From positions 40,176,001-40,240,000 of the forward strand of contig CM075101.1 in the NCBI GenBank assembly GCA_037576195.1: DNA of 64,000 nucleotides, read 5' to 3'. A program made the position numbers and the translations under genes. Under the pieces are notes generated by a model that did not search any database, was not told the DNA's origin, and was given only the letters and a program-made list of their open reading frames with translations. Below, piece by piece: positions 37,077 to 50,700 of the stretch (its first letter is position 1; the number at the start of each line of letters is the position of its first letter). Origin of the DNA: Phytoseiulus persimilis (taxonomy: Eukaryota > Arthropoda > Arachnida > Mesostigmata > Phytoseiidae).

Positions 37077-38404
37077 CTTGAGGTCCGTAGCCAGAACTTA
37101 TTAAGCTTCTTACCCCACTCAGCGTCGGAATGAACGGCATTCTCGCTCAAGGGGATACAAATTCTGAGCTCCCACGAGGAGGAGTCGCGTCATTTGGATC
37201 ACGGTGGAAATCCCGACTCTTAAATATCCCTACAGATCCCTGAGAATTTTCCCCGTGCGCTTTTCTGCGACCTTCATTATATGTGTCATAGATTTTCGGG
37301 GCCGTTGTTCACCAATGTTAACCTCAGGCCCAAAAGATGCTTTTCGAATCCTGAACACGCTGAGTGATTCAGCTTCAGAGAGATCCTGGAATATTCACTC
37401 CCACTTACGCCCGGGTACGTTCGAATGCTCCTTGGAGTGAATCCGGGCAGGGGTGTGATGATGATGTCGTAGAATGAGGAACCTTGACGAGGGGCTAAAA
37501 GGGAAAAGGTGGTTCAAGGGAAATCATCCACAGGAGGAAGTCGGATTCAAGCCGGTTTCGACCAGGACAGTTCGATTCTTTATTCCATCACGAATTTCTC
37601 CGCGATAACGGAAATTGGCTGAGAATATGAGCCAAGGGCCTTTGAGGAAGCCTCTGTTCGCGTTTTCTTTCTCCATGATCTGACCCCAAACACTTGACAT
37701 ACGAACATTTGTTTCGAGCAGTCTCAGCGCTCAGAAATGCAGACCCACGCTGCGGAATCGCCTGATAGTTACGAGATAATCCAATCACAGCATAATCACG
37801 AGTCTTCTGGGTCCTACTCAGGGATTATTTGGATCGCGCATCTATGCTTTTGGCTGGGGAGGAATCGTGTTCATTGAGTGTGAGAACACGAAGTGTACAT
37901 CACATCGTGATCAGCGTAACCTATCCCGGCCAGTTTCACAGCGGCGGCAGCGATCTGCTGATCGCTGCACTCATGCCCCTCTGCACCTCAGGCGAAATCC
38001 TCTGCTTCGCTGAAGATCGACCCACCCTCCTGTATTTGGGGGAGGCTCCATCCATTTCCTGGTCCTCTGGAAATGTCGCTGTCGAACGGCCAATCTTCCC
38101 GAGGGTCTCAATGGAGCTTGGTTGAACGACGTTGCGGCTTTCCAGCTGCCGAAAGGGTTGGGGAACATCGCAATCGAATGACTCAATGCGGATCGATCTC
38201 GAGACGCAAAAACCTGTGACGTGGCCGCATACACGACGACTGGCAGTGACGACTGCGTCTGGCTTTTTTTCATGACGAAAGCCAACATTAGCAGGGATGT
38301 GATACAGGTCTGAATCACAACATCCTACCGAAATACCATCGATGTTGCCGTGAAATGTGTTGAAATGTGTGTCATGTAATACCCAAGGGACCCGTGCTCG
38401 AATC

Positions 38405-38422
38405 ATGTGCTCCGGAGCACAT
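38405..38422. repeat. Perfect 18-bp palindrome
   Basis: ATGTGCTCCGGAGCACAT reads the same on both strands. It could bind a dimeric regulator or be a chance palindrome; no gene is recognised close by. Confidence 0.6.
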
Positions 38423-41400
38423 ATGACTTTCCCGCGCCGACGGCTCGATTGAAGAAAAGCACTCCTCAGGGTGGCTCAGTATTTTCGAGCGCCCCTGTAT
38501 TCACACTGAGAAGAATTTTGTAGTCTCTTGGATAACGAGTCTATTGCAACTTAGCAATCAGAGTTGAATTAAATTGATTTTCTCGGTCGAAGTACAACAC
38601 GACAAGGTAAACCCGCGTCTGATCTCCTGGGAAACTCTGTGAGGGAAAGCTCCAATTCGAAAAAATCACATAATCTAAGACTGACTCTCGGTAACAGAGA
38701 TGCAAGAACCGCTTTCTCGAAGATATTTCTGAAGCGTCATCGCAAGAGAGTACCATATTGAACTTGGCTCAGCTCCTTTTCAAGATGCTGGGCAACAAGT
38801 TAAGATCCCCGCTGTGACGTAGAGGATTCATGTTGAGGTTGTGCGAGAGTCACTGATTCGTCAACACCATCGCAGCCTCGAAAAGATGGGTAGATTGATC
38901 TAATGCACGAGGCTCTGAAGGACTCCATCAATCAGAACAGACGACTCCGAACATTTGTGGAGGCAAAGAAAGAGCCGAGACATCGATGACATGTGTCGCG
39001 CGTCAGATCCACAACTGAACGCAGAGTGGACTGGAGTCCCAATCGAGGAAAATTGTGGGCTACAAAGAACTTCATCTGGCTTTATATGTTCTTGAATGAT
39101 GGTGGTTCCTCGAATTTTAGATTCCGGAAATCGGCTGCTCTTCGAAGACGATGATGTCGACGTCATCTTAGGTTTAAGAGATCTCCTCCGGATGGGGAAT
39201 AGTTCGGGCCACGAACGCGGGAAGCCGACTGAGGATGTCCCGCGACTGTCTAGAAGAGAACACGCGAACACAGCTGTTCTTTCATAGCTGGTGTACACGA
39301 TGCCGATAATTCGTCGCAGCATCCGGCGTTCGTCATTCCGTCGATTCCGGTGAGCTCATTGAAGTGGAGTCGTCGAGCGTCGCACATTCACTGGATCGAG
39401 GGCACACTCCGATCAGCTGAAATTTCTCGAATAGAGACCCAATATCGCTGCAGATCTGCCAGCATGAATATGAAGTGATGGGGTGAAGCGAACGCCGAGT
39501 CCCGAACGTTCGCTGTTATAGATTGGGCGGATAGAATGAGACTATCTATGAGGCATCTCTTAATCCGCATGGGACAACTGAACGCTGGCTAATTGTGCAG
39601 GGCGTGTAGGGTAAATATTCACACAGATCTACTCTAAGTGGGTGAGCTGGTAAGTGGGCGAGTGAGCGGTGGAGGAGTGGAGGGACGGAAACCTTCGTTC
39701 CCTGCTCATTCGCCCGCTCCGCGGAAGACGACGGGATCAAGGCTATAGCTGCGCAGCGCTTAAGGGAGCTTGCCTCCCGGGCAATCGCTTTGTCGAATAC
39801 CTTGCTCGAGCGACTAACGACCACATGACGTAGCGAATCAGAATTTTTTTGTCAGCGGGCTCAGGTTTCATCCCGCGGAAGACAATGCTGATTTTCCAGC
39901 ATTTCGGGAGACAAAGTCGAGTTACGGAGGTGGCTCCGGAACATGAGTTCAGAGTGAATGACGCGCGAAAGTTCTAAAACGGCGTCATCGCATCTTGTCA
40001 CGCTGCTGAGATTGGAACACAAACGAAAGCGGGCTCAAGCCGCTCTGATGCCGAACCATCATCGAGCTCGCTCAGAAAACTCTCCGTGTTTTGTTCGTAG
40101 TTCTGCTAATCCTATGAGCAATTCGCAAAAACGCATCCTGCCGTAGCTCCATCCCGGCCAGTGCTTATACTGCGCATTCGCCCTCGCACAAAAAAACTGG
40201 CTTTCAATGAATCACAGCGGACGCAAATGAACGTGGAAATGTTTGAGAGATGCTTCTGCCGCGGTTTCTGCCATCGCGGATGCGACCGCCTCCGATGGCT
40301 TCCTCCAGAGCGCGAACATCAACAAACACGATGTAAAAACCGCGGAACGGGAGTGCGATATTGTAGAGGGGGGAGGGGGGGGGAAGGAGATTCGAAGTCC
40401 TGTTTTTAAGAAGGCCCCCGAGCTTCGACGAAACTCCGTGTTCATTCCAGAGATGATGGAAATTTGGCGCTGGTCTCGATTGGGACGAGCGTGGAGCTGT
40501 TGCTTGTAATCCAGAGGGGGAAGGGGCTACGCTGGCTCGCGTTCTGGAACGTAGACCCTCGCGGATCCACCCATCAGCCGCTATCGCCTGGAGCTGCATC
40601 GGAACAAGTCCTCCGTAGCCGACATCTTGAGCTCAGCTTCGAGAGGGGAGGGAGGGGGGCGGACTTCTCGGGAGAAAGGAGCCTGAGTGTAGATTGTTCG
40701 GAGCTGCACCACGTCCGGTGTAGAAGATCGCTGAGGGAGCCATGCGGGTGCACGAGCGGATTTGGCGCACGGACCGCCAGCATCGCAGAGTCTAGAAGGG
40801 AAAACTCCTCAAATTAACAGGCGAGCACTCGCCCCGAGTCGCTCACCCGCCAGTTAAATTCGGTTTTTGAGTCCTCTTTTTTCGAAGAAGAAACTCCGAC
40901 TGCGGGCTCGGGAGCTGCGAGAATACCATCAGAAGAAGAAAACGGGCGAGTCAGCATAATTTAATTGAAAAAAAAAAACACATGGCCTGCCTTGTTGCCT
41001 GAGCTCGACAGCCAAGTTGCCTTGCGAGCCACTCAGTCGGGCGGGCGGGGGAAGGCGGTCGCTGTGTGCGAGCGGGTGTCTATGCGAGTGTGGTTCCCGT
41101 CAAAAAGGCAACTCGGCCAACAAGATGGATGAATTGTCGAGAGCCCAAATATCCGCACCAGAGCGACCACCGCCGCTGCCATCTCGTCTCTCGGCCACAT
41201 CCAAAACCCTAGTTCCATAAGGAGGCGGTTCAAAAAAAAGCGCCGCCGTTTGCCTACCCTCTTCCTTCCCGCGCGAAAAACTATTCGTCCACACGGCTCC
41301 ATCGCCGCGCTTTGGACTGCGGAGCGGCGCTGTCGCAAGAAACGTCAGCTCCTTCATTGGGGAACCCTTCATCATACGACGGGAAACTTCAGCCAATCCA

Positions 41401-43966
41401 TAGATTGATAGCTACCTCGCATCCTATGTGCCGACGAGTGAGCCGGTAAGTGACTTTCCGCGCTAAAATTCTTCTACGGCGACAGCACCGACCACAACGC
41501 AAGTAACAACCTGAAAGGCGAGGCGAGTTCTTCCCGGCATAAGATATGAGCGGCGGAGTGGAAATATGAAAATGCAAAAGTTCCTGAGGGATGCTGTTGG
41601 TGATACGCATACGAGACATACGGTCAGATAGGAATAATTCTTCAGCGAGCGGCAGCGCTATCAAGTTGCGATGAACGGAAGACCTTCCAATGTTCTAAGC
41701 TGACTGATTCCCTGGACTGACTGGATCACACAGTTGGCGATATCGCTCGAACTCTGAGGTATGGGCCGTGTGACTTCTTGGAAAGCGCTGCCAACGCACC
41801 AGGACCCTCGAGACGACGGGAGTGAGCGGAACCGCGATCTCTCGCCCGATCCTCGGAGAAGGGAATTTTCATCCATACCTCAGCGTCAGCGAGCTCTGGA
41901 CGTGCTCGGCACGGGCTCACGTTCGAACATATGTCTACAGGTTCGGGGCGGCTCGCAGACTTGCTCTCAGTAAACAGACACACACTTGATTCCTCCGCCT
42001 TGCGTCTCTGCCTCCAAGAGCGAGAGTCTCTTGGCCATTTACTCTCCGGCGTTCTCGTTCGCGCACCCGTATGCGGCTGCCACAAATCCAGCGGTCGAAC
42101 TGACCGAATGCTACATACTAACGAAAGAGAGGAGGAGACTTGCGGGTGTCGAATCGTTCCGACTTCCCATTGATCGAGTGCCATCAATCGAGAGGAAATA
42201 AATAATAGAGATCGCAAGCTCCACAAGCGAATCCTCGCAGCAACGAAGTAACTGACCAGCACGCAAAGCAATCTCGTGCAAGCCCTCGACTTATAAATGG
42301 GCGCGCATTAGAACCCTTCGAAACGAGTTTCTGCCTCAAGGAGGACGAGTATCGGGAGGAGAATCAGGATGAGATGTAGTGGGAGATCGCTTCTGGTGGC
42401 AAAGATGCTCGGTCGGCCACATTCAGAATGAAGCGGCAGCTCGTTTACTAGCCGGCGAGTCTGCACGACTGCGGAATCATCCCGCTCTTTCCCGCTGCCC
42501 GCAACTCACACTGACTTATCCTCGAGTTTGAGGTTCCTTCACCCGACGGGGGTTTGAAAGGTTGCTTCAGAATTACTAGCATGGAGAGCTTTGGAATTCC
42601 ACACCGAAATTTTGATTGGGAATCTCGAAAACAAGAAAGAGGAGTCATCCGGGCCCCCGAGGAAACCAGAGGATCCTGAAGTTCTCTCTTTCTCTTCGGC
42701 ACTGATTCTCAACTACGAGCCACACGTTTGTGAGCGGTACAACTTTTCCTCACGAAGGCGTTCTTCAAAGGCTACGTGTCTCACTTCTCCAAATGCTCCT
42801 TCACTCACATCCATGCACTTTGCCCTTCGACGCTTTCAGCGTGGTCGCTCTCGCCTGATTTCCTCTAGACCCCTCAAAAGCGCGTTTGCATGTTCCATAG
42901 CTCGGTGGATGTCGGAATCATCTCAAAAACCCCGACGGTTCGACTCTATGTAGCCCATTGACGCACCGTCAAGAAACAGGTCCGCGCCGCAAATCGCTAC
43001 GCCAGGGAGGATTTCGGACGAATCCAAACCCCTCTGGCTCCTCTCCGAATCAATTCTCGCTTCTGCTTATGGCACGAGCCTTCTCTTCGTCTGGTACCAG
43101 AGGCCTACGAGGGCATCAGCCCGAATCTTCCATCCCTTCGTGAACTTGCAATGAAGAGGTGGGAGGTCGATCGCTCAACTGAGGTACAGCGGCTGAGAAA
43201 TAATCAATAGTAATATGCGGTTTCGAAACCATGAAGATATTGAGCACGTCGTTTTTGGCAATTGTTCCCCTGCAGTGTCTAAGTCGATTGTACCATTTTT
43301 CACTCACGGTATCAGAAAAGTCGAGCAGCCAAAGATGTCGACAGGACCAGGAAAGCGTATCTTCTACGTGCGGCCTCAGGCGGCGTCCTTGTTGATGCAG
43401 AGACCGCCGGAGAAAACGGCTTCCTCGCGTCGCGGAACAAGCATGAAGGTGGAAACACAACAAGCGTTGAACATTGATTTCTCTCCGTCGGAGCCAGGTG
43501 GTCTCGGATGAGCTGACAGGCAGCGCCGCCCAAGCTGCCCAGGAGATTAGAGAGTTCTCTCCTCTACATCCTTCGTTACTTCGCTCAGAAGCCTCCCTCC
43601 ACCCACCATACCTTTTCCGTCTTTTCGGCAGTCGTATCCGCTTCGAAGTAATTTAACGGAAGTCCTAAAGTGGCTGTAAAGGAAGCTGATGTTCGTAAAG
43701 TTAGAGCCGGTGATGGGGGCGAAAACACGTACCAATTTATTAGCCAGCGAGTCAGCAAACCTGCGAGCTCTCCGAGCGAAGCAAGCAGCGGTGGATTGAT
43801 GTGGATGGAGGCGAAGATGAATCCAATGGATGAATGAGGAACAGTTGGTCGACTGCAGGAGGAGAAGCAGAGAGAAAAACGAACGCGTATAAGAGCAGGA
43901 AGCGTATTTGCCCCACGGGCGCACGGCCAGCTGTCGTTTAGGTTGAGCTTACCACGACCGCATCGC

Positions 43967-44002
43967 TATAAAAACACGTCAGCGCTCAACGAACGAACTC
44001 AG
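43967..44002 (+). promoter_or_regulatory. TATA box plus initiator-like core promoter
   Basis: TATAAAAA at 43967-43974 is followed at the normal spacing by TCAGC (43999-44003), a good arthropod initiator with A at 44001. Downstream come short frames starting at 44123 (40 codons) and 44173 (63 codons, with a hydrophobic middle). Neither has a family, so the transcript would be non-coding, of unknown protein, or spliced to exons I cannot see. Confidence 0.4.
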
Positions 44003-44402
44003 CTCTGACCGCTATCCGCTCTGTTGTCTCTCGCTCAGAGCGAATGCTCTGGAAGCTCTGTTCGAATGCCCAAGACCGTCTGGTCTCGCTCAGGACTTCA
44101 TTCGTTCTCTCTCGGAGCTCGAGATGGATGTGACGGGAGCCAGTGGCCTCGAGACTTGGACCTTAATCGCGAATGAACTCATTCGAGCTCACATTCATTG
44201 CCTATCATGGCCACCGTCTGGTCACCACGGGTTTAGTCATCATTGACTTGATGTTGTCCTTGAATAAGGCCACGTCAGTTGCGAGCATCGAGTCATTCAT
44301 TCTGATTGGGTGGGGACATTCCTCAGAGCGGGGAAAGGAAATTCTTCAAGAGGAAAGGATCTGATTTGGGTTAACAGCTCCGTAGAAAACGGCTCATACC
44401 TA

Positions 44403-44700
44403 GGGTTGCAAAAGCCCGCATGTTCAGGACAGCAAGCCCGCGGTTATCGATTTTTGCGGGTGACCGCAATGAAAAGTCCGCAGATGAAGACCGCGGGCTC
44501 AATGGAGCTCGCCTCAGGAATCTTCACTATCACTGATAGTTAGTGGAGTTTTCTTAATAGTTATCTGAATGGTCATAGTAACGATAGTTGATTCTTGGGC
44601 TTTTGCGATTGAAACCCGAGGGTTCGAGCCCGCGATTCTGGCACAGCATTGCGGGCAACCGCGGGCTTGCGGTCCTAAACATGCGGGCTTTTGCAAACCG
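44403..44700. mobile_element. Non-autonomous DNA transposon (MITE) with about 46-bp terminal inverted repeats
   Basis: The left end GGGTTGCAAAAGCCCGCATG and the reverse complement of the right end CGGTTTGCAAAAGCCCGCAT match over about 46 bases with a few differences and one single-base gap; the match extends through AGGAC, GCAAGCCCGCGGTT. The 298-bp body lies between TA dinucleotides (44401-44402 and 44701-44702), consistent with a TA target duplication as in Tc1/mariner-type elements. Inside are further copies of the GCCCGCGG motif in both orientations and no transposase frame. It would need a transposase from an autonomous relative. The near-matching ends suggest a moderately young insertion. 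Confidence 0.8.
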
Positions 44701-47700
44701 TACTCATAGCTTCGTCTTTGCGTTGAGAACTCAACTCCGAGTTCATCGACCTCCGAACGGAGCGGCAGAGAAACGTTCCATGTGGGGAGATCGCAGAAGC
44801 GAGCGGTTCAAACGCGGCGTAGTTCAGTTCTGACACAGAACCGTCTCGTCCTGGACCAGCGGCGAAGACGGGTCTTGGGAAACCTGAGATGAGTCAAGTG
44901 GATGAGAGGAACCTCTGAATCGTGTACGCAGGGTTATGCTCAAAAGTCAGAGACTCTTACTTCGCGAACACTGGCCCCGATCCCATCCAGACTTCCTGAG
45001 CTCCAGTGAGCGAGAGGAACACTTAGCCGTACCATTTGCAGTTGTCCGTACGATTGCATGTCAATGGGAATCGATCGTCTTTTCCCCCGCTTCTTTCGAT
45101 TTTCAGCTCTCGTGAACTCCCATTGGAGGCTGCGGACCTTACAACACATCCGTAACCCGTCCTGTGAGTTTCCAAATCTGATTCGGGCTGATCTCATAGC
45201 TCTCGCAGCTTCCTGCAAAACGGCGTCATTGAATCTCGACATGAAGGAGATGTAGCTCACCATCCGAGCCCTTGAAAGACCTCGAAATCCCGTCTGCGAT
45301 AAATCTCGCATGAGCAGATCCCGGCTCACTAATCAACAAACAGCTCATTATTCCGAGAACGATTCTCGTAAATAGTTGTTAGTGAAATGAGCTGCGAGCC
45401 ATTTACCCCGAGAACAGCATCGATGCCAATCGAAACGCATATCATGCGAGTCTGAATATAGGCCGTGAGCTGGTATATGGTCGGGGACGTTAGTCAGCTG
45501 CGTCGGGACTCGTTAAATATTCCCAGCGCAACCGGCAGTTTCCAGTTGTTCCGGACATTCAGGTATTTGTCATTCCATCGGCGCCGCTATGAGTTAGCGA
45601 GCGATCCGTTCTCCTGAGCGAACCAATCGACGAGACTTGTATACAAGTGTCAGGAAGCACTTAGGAAGAGAGTCGATCGCCGTAGCGGGGAAATGTGGAG
45701 ATGAACGAAAACGGATTGGAGCACAGAACCGTGGAAATCGCCTCTCATAATCGAACGACACTACAAACCGACACTCTACTCTGAACTCCGGCCACGCGAC
45801 CGCCGAATTGACGCACGCCGATAACGAGACACGCCTCCAAGTGATTAACATAGCCTGTGATCCGGGAAAGACAGAGGAAAGTGCATGGCCACGCGGGTGC
45901 AATGTTCTGGGTCTGTGTCTGAGCAATCTCGATTTGATCTGAACCTTAATCTCTCATTAACTCTCGCAATGGAAGTTGGTCGATCCAATCGCTTACAGAA
46001 AAATCATCCGCGGCCTCATCAGAGAGTCATCTCGCTTGGAATGATGAGAAACAGCGAAAAATGTTTTTCAAATTCATCGCATCGTTTTTGAATTCTCGAG
46101 AAACCACTTTTCTGGGAAGGTCGCACCTTCTCGAGAAGAAGGACGAAAACGGAGTTTGGACATGCCAAGGAGCTCCAGCCGGGACGACATCGGAGGTATG
46201 GTGAGGGCAGCTGAGAAATGCGCCAAACGACCACCGGACGGTTTGCTTTCATTCTTGAGCATCCGCTGACATTCAGCGCCTGTTCTTCTTCCCTCCCGTC
46301 GTCCGCTGGTTGAGCTCAGAGGATGCTTCTCGCCGCCGGCGATGACGCGGATCCTGCTAGCTGAGGATTCTATCTTGAAGAAAGTCATTTCGAACATCGT
46401 TAAATGAGCTGCCTTCCCTCCGCATGTCGGATACGTTTCCTCGTTCTCATTCTGAACTGTTCCGGGACCACCAATCCGTCTCAACGGTTGTTTCCGAACT
46501 ATTCGTAGTCCGAATTGGCCCGAAAACCCGGGGAACTGGGTCTGCTCTGCTTCGACTTACAGTGGATTGAATCAGGAAGCGAAACTTCAAATCCTGGAAT
46601 AATCCACGCCATAGTAGGCCACAGGTTGAAGGCATTTGGCCTACCCATACCTCCGGGTGTGGACCAACACATTTGGTACGTGGTCAATCCACGGACCAGG
46701 GGTTCAATGTTGGAGGGTTACACGTTATGATTTCACTTCGCAACCATGAGGAACCTCGCAGTCCAGCGCTGGGGACATGAAGAGTCAGCCCTAGTCGAGT
46801 GAATAATGGGCACCCGCTTCCAGATTCGCGCTTGGCAGATTCGTCCTTGTCAAGGCGCCAGGAATTTCTTCTGCGGAGAGTTGAGATCGAAGCTTTCCAC
46901 TCTAAAGAGCTCCATTGGTAATTTTCTATCCGAAATTCCCCCGGCGCCGCCGCAGCGATGGCGCAGAGTTCCCTGAATACGACCGATCCCGCGGTCTCTG
47001 ACTTTTCGTTTGAGCAGAGCAAAATTTTGGCGATGTTCTGTAGCATTTCAGAATCTCGTTTAGGGAACCCGAGGCGGACATTTCCAAATCCGTTGTTCGC
47101 GAGCCCCGTTTCCCTGTGGTCGAAGAGTGTGCATCAGCATCGAATCTCGGCTGCAGCCATGATATGGATATTTGAAACCGATTGATTCAACGAATTACAA
47201 TTTCATGCTCTCGACGGAGCTGATCGCTCTCGAGACGAGAACTCCTTCGGAGGCGACGAAGATGACTCGGGTTCCAATCGAGTCGTGTTTCCTATAGAAA
47301 ATCCTCGCTGAGAACAGGACGCATCAAAATAACTCCGTCTTCGTTCTTCCAAGAGCACGTTTTTGGCCATTCACTTTATTCATTTGTTATCTTTCTCGGA
47401 TTGAAATCACCTCATTGGGTCACATCATCAGTTTAGATTCGACATGTGGAGCACGAGGGATCGTAATGATGTGGATCAGAATGATTATGAAGACCTCAGT
47501 GGTAATGATGGAACAATCATGAGACAGCACTCGCGGATACCACAGTGAATGAGAAGAGAACAACTAGATGGATACGAACTGGGACGAGTCCCAAAGACTG
47601 CACGGAATGAAACGTCGAGCTTGAGAAGACAGTGGTCCCGCGGTCTGATGAATGAAAGCTTTGTTGCAACGACGCGATGGGCTATGATCTTTAGGACGAT

Positions 47701-50700
47701 AACAATAATGATCATGTGTGAGGTTGAAGCCCAGTGGGAATGAAGATCGAAAGATATCTTGATTTCGAGGCTGCGGACATCCATGTGGATCAGAGTTGAA
47801 AGGCGACTCCCCGAAGCCAGCTTCAACATTATGGTCAAGAGTAGTTCCGAACCCTGACCGCTCGTTTCCCGGATCAAGTTAAGTGCGAGTCCGTGTGACC
47901 GTCTAGGAAAACTGCATCCATTCGCTCAAAAATCCCGAATCTGGATGCCTGGGGCCCTGCTCTACTAGATGAAGCAACGATCTCAAAGTCGCTAAAAATC
48001 ACAGAAACCAGGGTTGTCCCAGTTTATCACCCCAAAAAAATATGAACCCTCTCCGGGTTCCAACTTTGGAAGCGGTCAGCCCGCTGTTTGGCATTCTGGA
48101 GAAAGGACTCGACCTCGGTTTTCACAGAGCTCTCATGAACTCATCACCTCTAACGAGCTCCCCTTTCTAACCTGTGCAGCAAGACAAGATTTCTCAGAAT
48201 GTGCGGCCGTCCGAGCTCGTCCGCAACAAGGAGTCCGATTTCACTCCGTCTCTGGAACGTAACTCTCAAAATTTATGGGGTAGCGAGACTCGACTGCACC
48301 TCAATCAGATGTCAATGGGATTTCAGCGATGCATCCGAATACTTCTCTCTGTTCCGGCCTTGGTTTCATTGTTGCATGAAACCCCACAGGATCGTCCCAC
48401 AATGAAAACCTTTAATCTCTCATCGAATCCCCGGGAGTTGGCGGGTTAACTGTAATTCTGCAAGATGGACAAGACTTCCGGGAGACATGAAATGAGACAT
48501 GTGAGGCAGAAAAAAAAACGTTCGGGTGAATTTCATTCGAACAATCATTCATTGTTGATACATCTATCCTCACCATCACCGTTGTCTCTTCATAGGGCAT
48601 TCTGTGCGACACCAGTCCACATCATTCCTCCGCAGCGAAACCATCATGAAATGATCATTAGGAAAGAGTAACAATAAACATGTTTAATTATTAGCACGAC
48701 GATGACAATTATCAACGTCACATGGATCGAAATGAATGATGGGATGGGACTCATTACCAACTCGACTCTGAACGTCATGACGAAGGCGGACGGAGAATTC
48801 ATTCTTTGAGCTCAGTCATCATTGCGTTAATTTATTTCTGCCTCGGTTTCTGTCACTACATGCGATGCTGCTCCGCGAGAAGCTTTGCCTATCGCGGACT
48901 CCCTCCGAGGATGCTCCTCGGGATACACTGCTGACACAGAGTGGGAAGGAAACAGGACGTTCCATCGAGTTCATGAATGGCTTCTTGGTTCGGGCCCGGT
49001 ATCCATGGAGATCGGCATTCTTCCTCTTCGGCTCCTGACTTTGACCTGTTTGGGTGGCACGATCCCTCGTTTTTCGACTATCGCTCGATAGGAATCGGCC
49101 TCGGCTTGAGCCCGGCAACGATGCGGAGTGTCACCCGCATTCCACCTTGAGCCACACCGGGAGGGTCGATTGCGTCACGGCGATGAGCTCAGGTTTCGGA
49201 GCTTTTTCGAGCGCCATGCTGCGATGGAGCATCGCGGCAACCCCAGCGTGCCTCAAGCCTGTTTGGAAACCATCATCCAGATCCCTATCTTTCCTCCAGC
49301 CTTCAAAGCGTCATCATCTACGAAGCATCCATCCAAAGGTGATGAGAGCGGGGCCATTCTAGTCTTGCCGGCTTCGCGGCTGAATCATCTCATCTTCTTA
49401 TTGTTTAATTTGATTGCCGCCCCGACCGTCATTACCAGCATCTACCGGCCATTCTTCTAATTCCAGTTTATTCCTATCATCATCACCTCACAGAAGCTGC
49501 AGTACTTGTTGTTTCACCAAGCTGTGATCGTGGTTGCACCGCTCTGCTGCTGTTGGGGTTCCCTTCTCGAAGCGCATCCCGACTCAGATTGATCCAAGAG
49601 TGTGTCATCCGTTTCTTGAGATTGAGATCGAGTCGATCCCCCATTTTCCGAAAGACATGCTAATGAGGTGGTGCCGTTCCTCTGGCCCTGCCTGGGATGA
49701 TGACGAAAGCTGTTTTTGTGAGCGAGCTGAAATTTCTGATGTAATGAGTAGGTGCTCATCGCGAGCGGGACGAACTCCGCTCAAGCAGCCGAAGAGGAGC
49801 ACCAGCATGCGACGGAGCCTCGAACGCGAGCAGCCTCGAAACATTTTCTCCGAATGAGCCGTTTGCCGAGCACGAAGTGCCGAATTAAAAGCGCATGCTT
49901 TGTTCGTCACGGGACGTTCTTCGAGGCGCCGCACCGTCGTCGCTTACGCTGACGACATTGACGCTGTCAGCGTAATGAACTGAACGAGTTTGCTGTCGCG
50001 GCTCGCGTAACAACTGAAAACATCTGAAAGCATCAGCAGCAGCCAGAGAGACGGTCGAACAAACGAACGGATGGACGGGCGGATAAACAGAAATGCGACG
50101 CGAGAGCGAACAATGGAAACGCTCTGAACACGCCGTTAGCTCAATCCGACCGGACGAGAGATTGCTGTTCAAAGTTGAAAGGATCCGACGGCGTGAACCC
50201 GCCTCAGAGGACGTGTTGGCATCATCGATTCATTGTCTCTCGTCAACACATAATTCAGACAAGCTTCGGAGGCCATGTACGCGTCCATGTCTGACACTAT
50301 ACGAGCGGTCACCCCTGATCTGAGCAGCATCCACTCCGAATTATCAGATCAGGTCGCCTTTCCGAGAGCCATTCTATTTTTCGAACTGGAAATCTGATTC
50401 AGAATCATATTTAAGGCATTCGAAACGATTTGATCTCCGGGGAAAAGTCTGGAAGGGAGCCCAGGCTTGACATTGAAGGGACTTGATCTACTGTGATGCA
50501 GGTGAAATGACGACGCGGCGTGGCCGGATGGCTCGAATCTATTTGGGAAGTTTCAACCGTCCGATTTTTTTTCGAATCTCGAACGTATCCCAGTCGATTG
50601 GAGGAGGTGGCGCTCGGGATTCCAAAATAACCGATGCGATCGGGCCGAATCTTGGGTGACTTCAGCTCATCTGTAACCTTAAACATAACGATACATCAAG

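Larger units (their letters stand above)
35491..43966. other. Gene-poor DNA with scattered hairpins and palindromes
   Basis: No conserved protein is recognised on either strand. Open frames such as 37936-38406 (minus, 156 codons) and 41726-42271 (minus, 181 codons) have no domain I can name. A leucine-repeat frame at 36100-36291 (minus) is from CTG-like low complexity. Structured sites are listed separately. Confidence 0.45.

Noticed and set aside
37936-38406. 156-codon minus frame considered as a transposase remnant
   Set aside because: No DDE/D motifs, helix-turn-helix or inverted repeats could be placed.
44625-44640. B-box-like GGTTCGAGCCC inside the MITE, possible tRNA-derived SINE
   Set aside because: No A box at the right distance and the element has long inverted repeats, which fits a DNA transposon.
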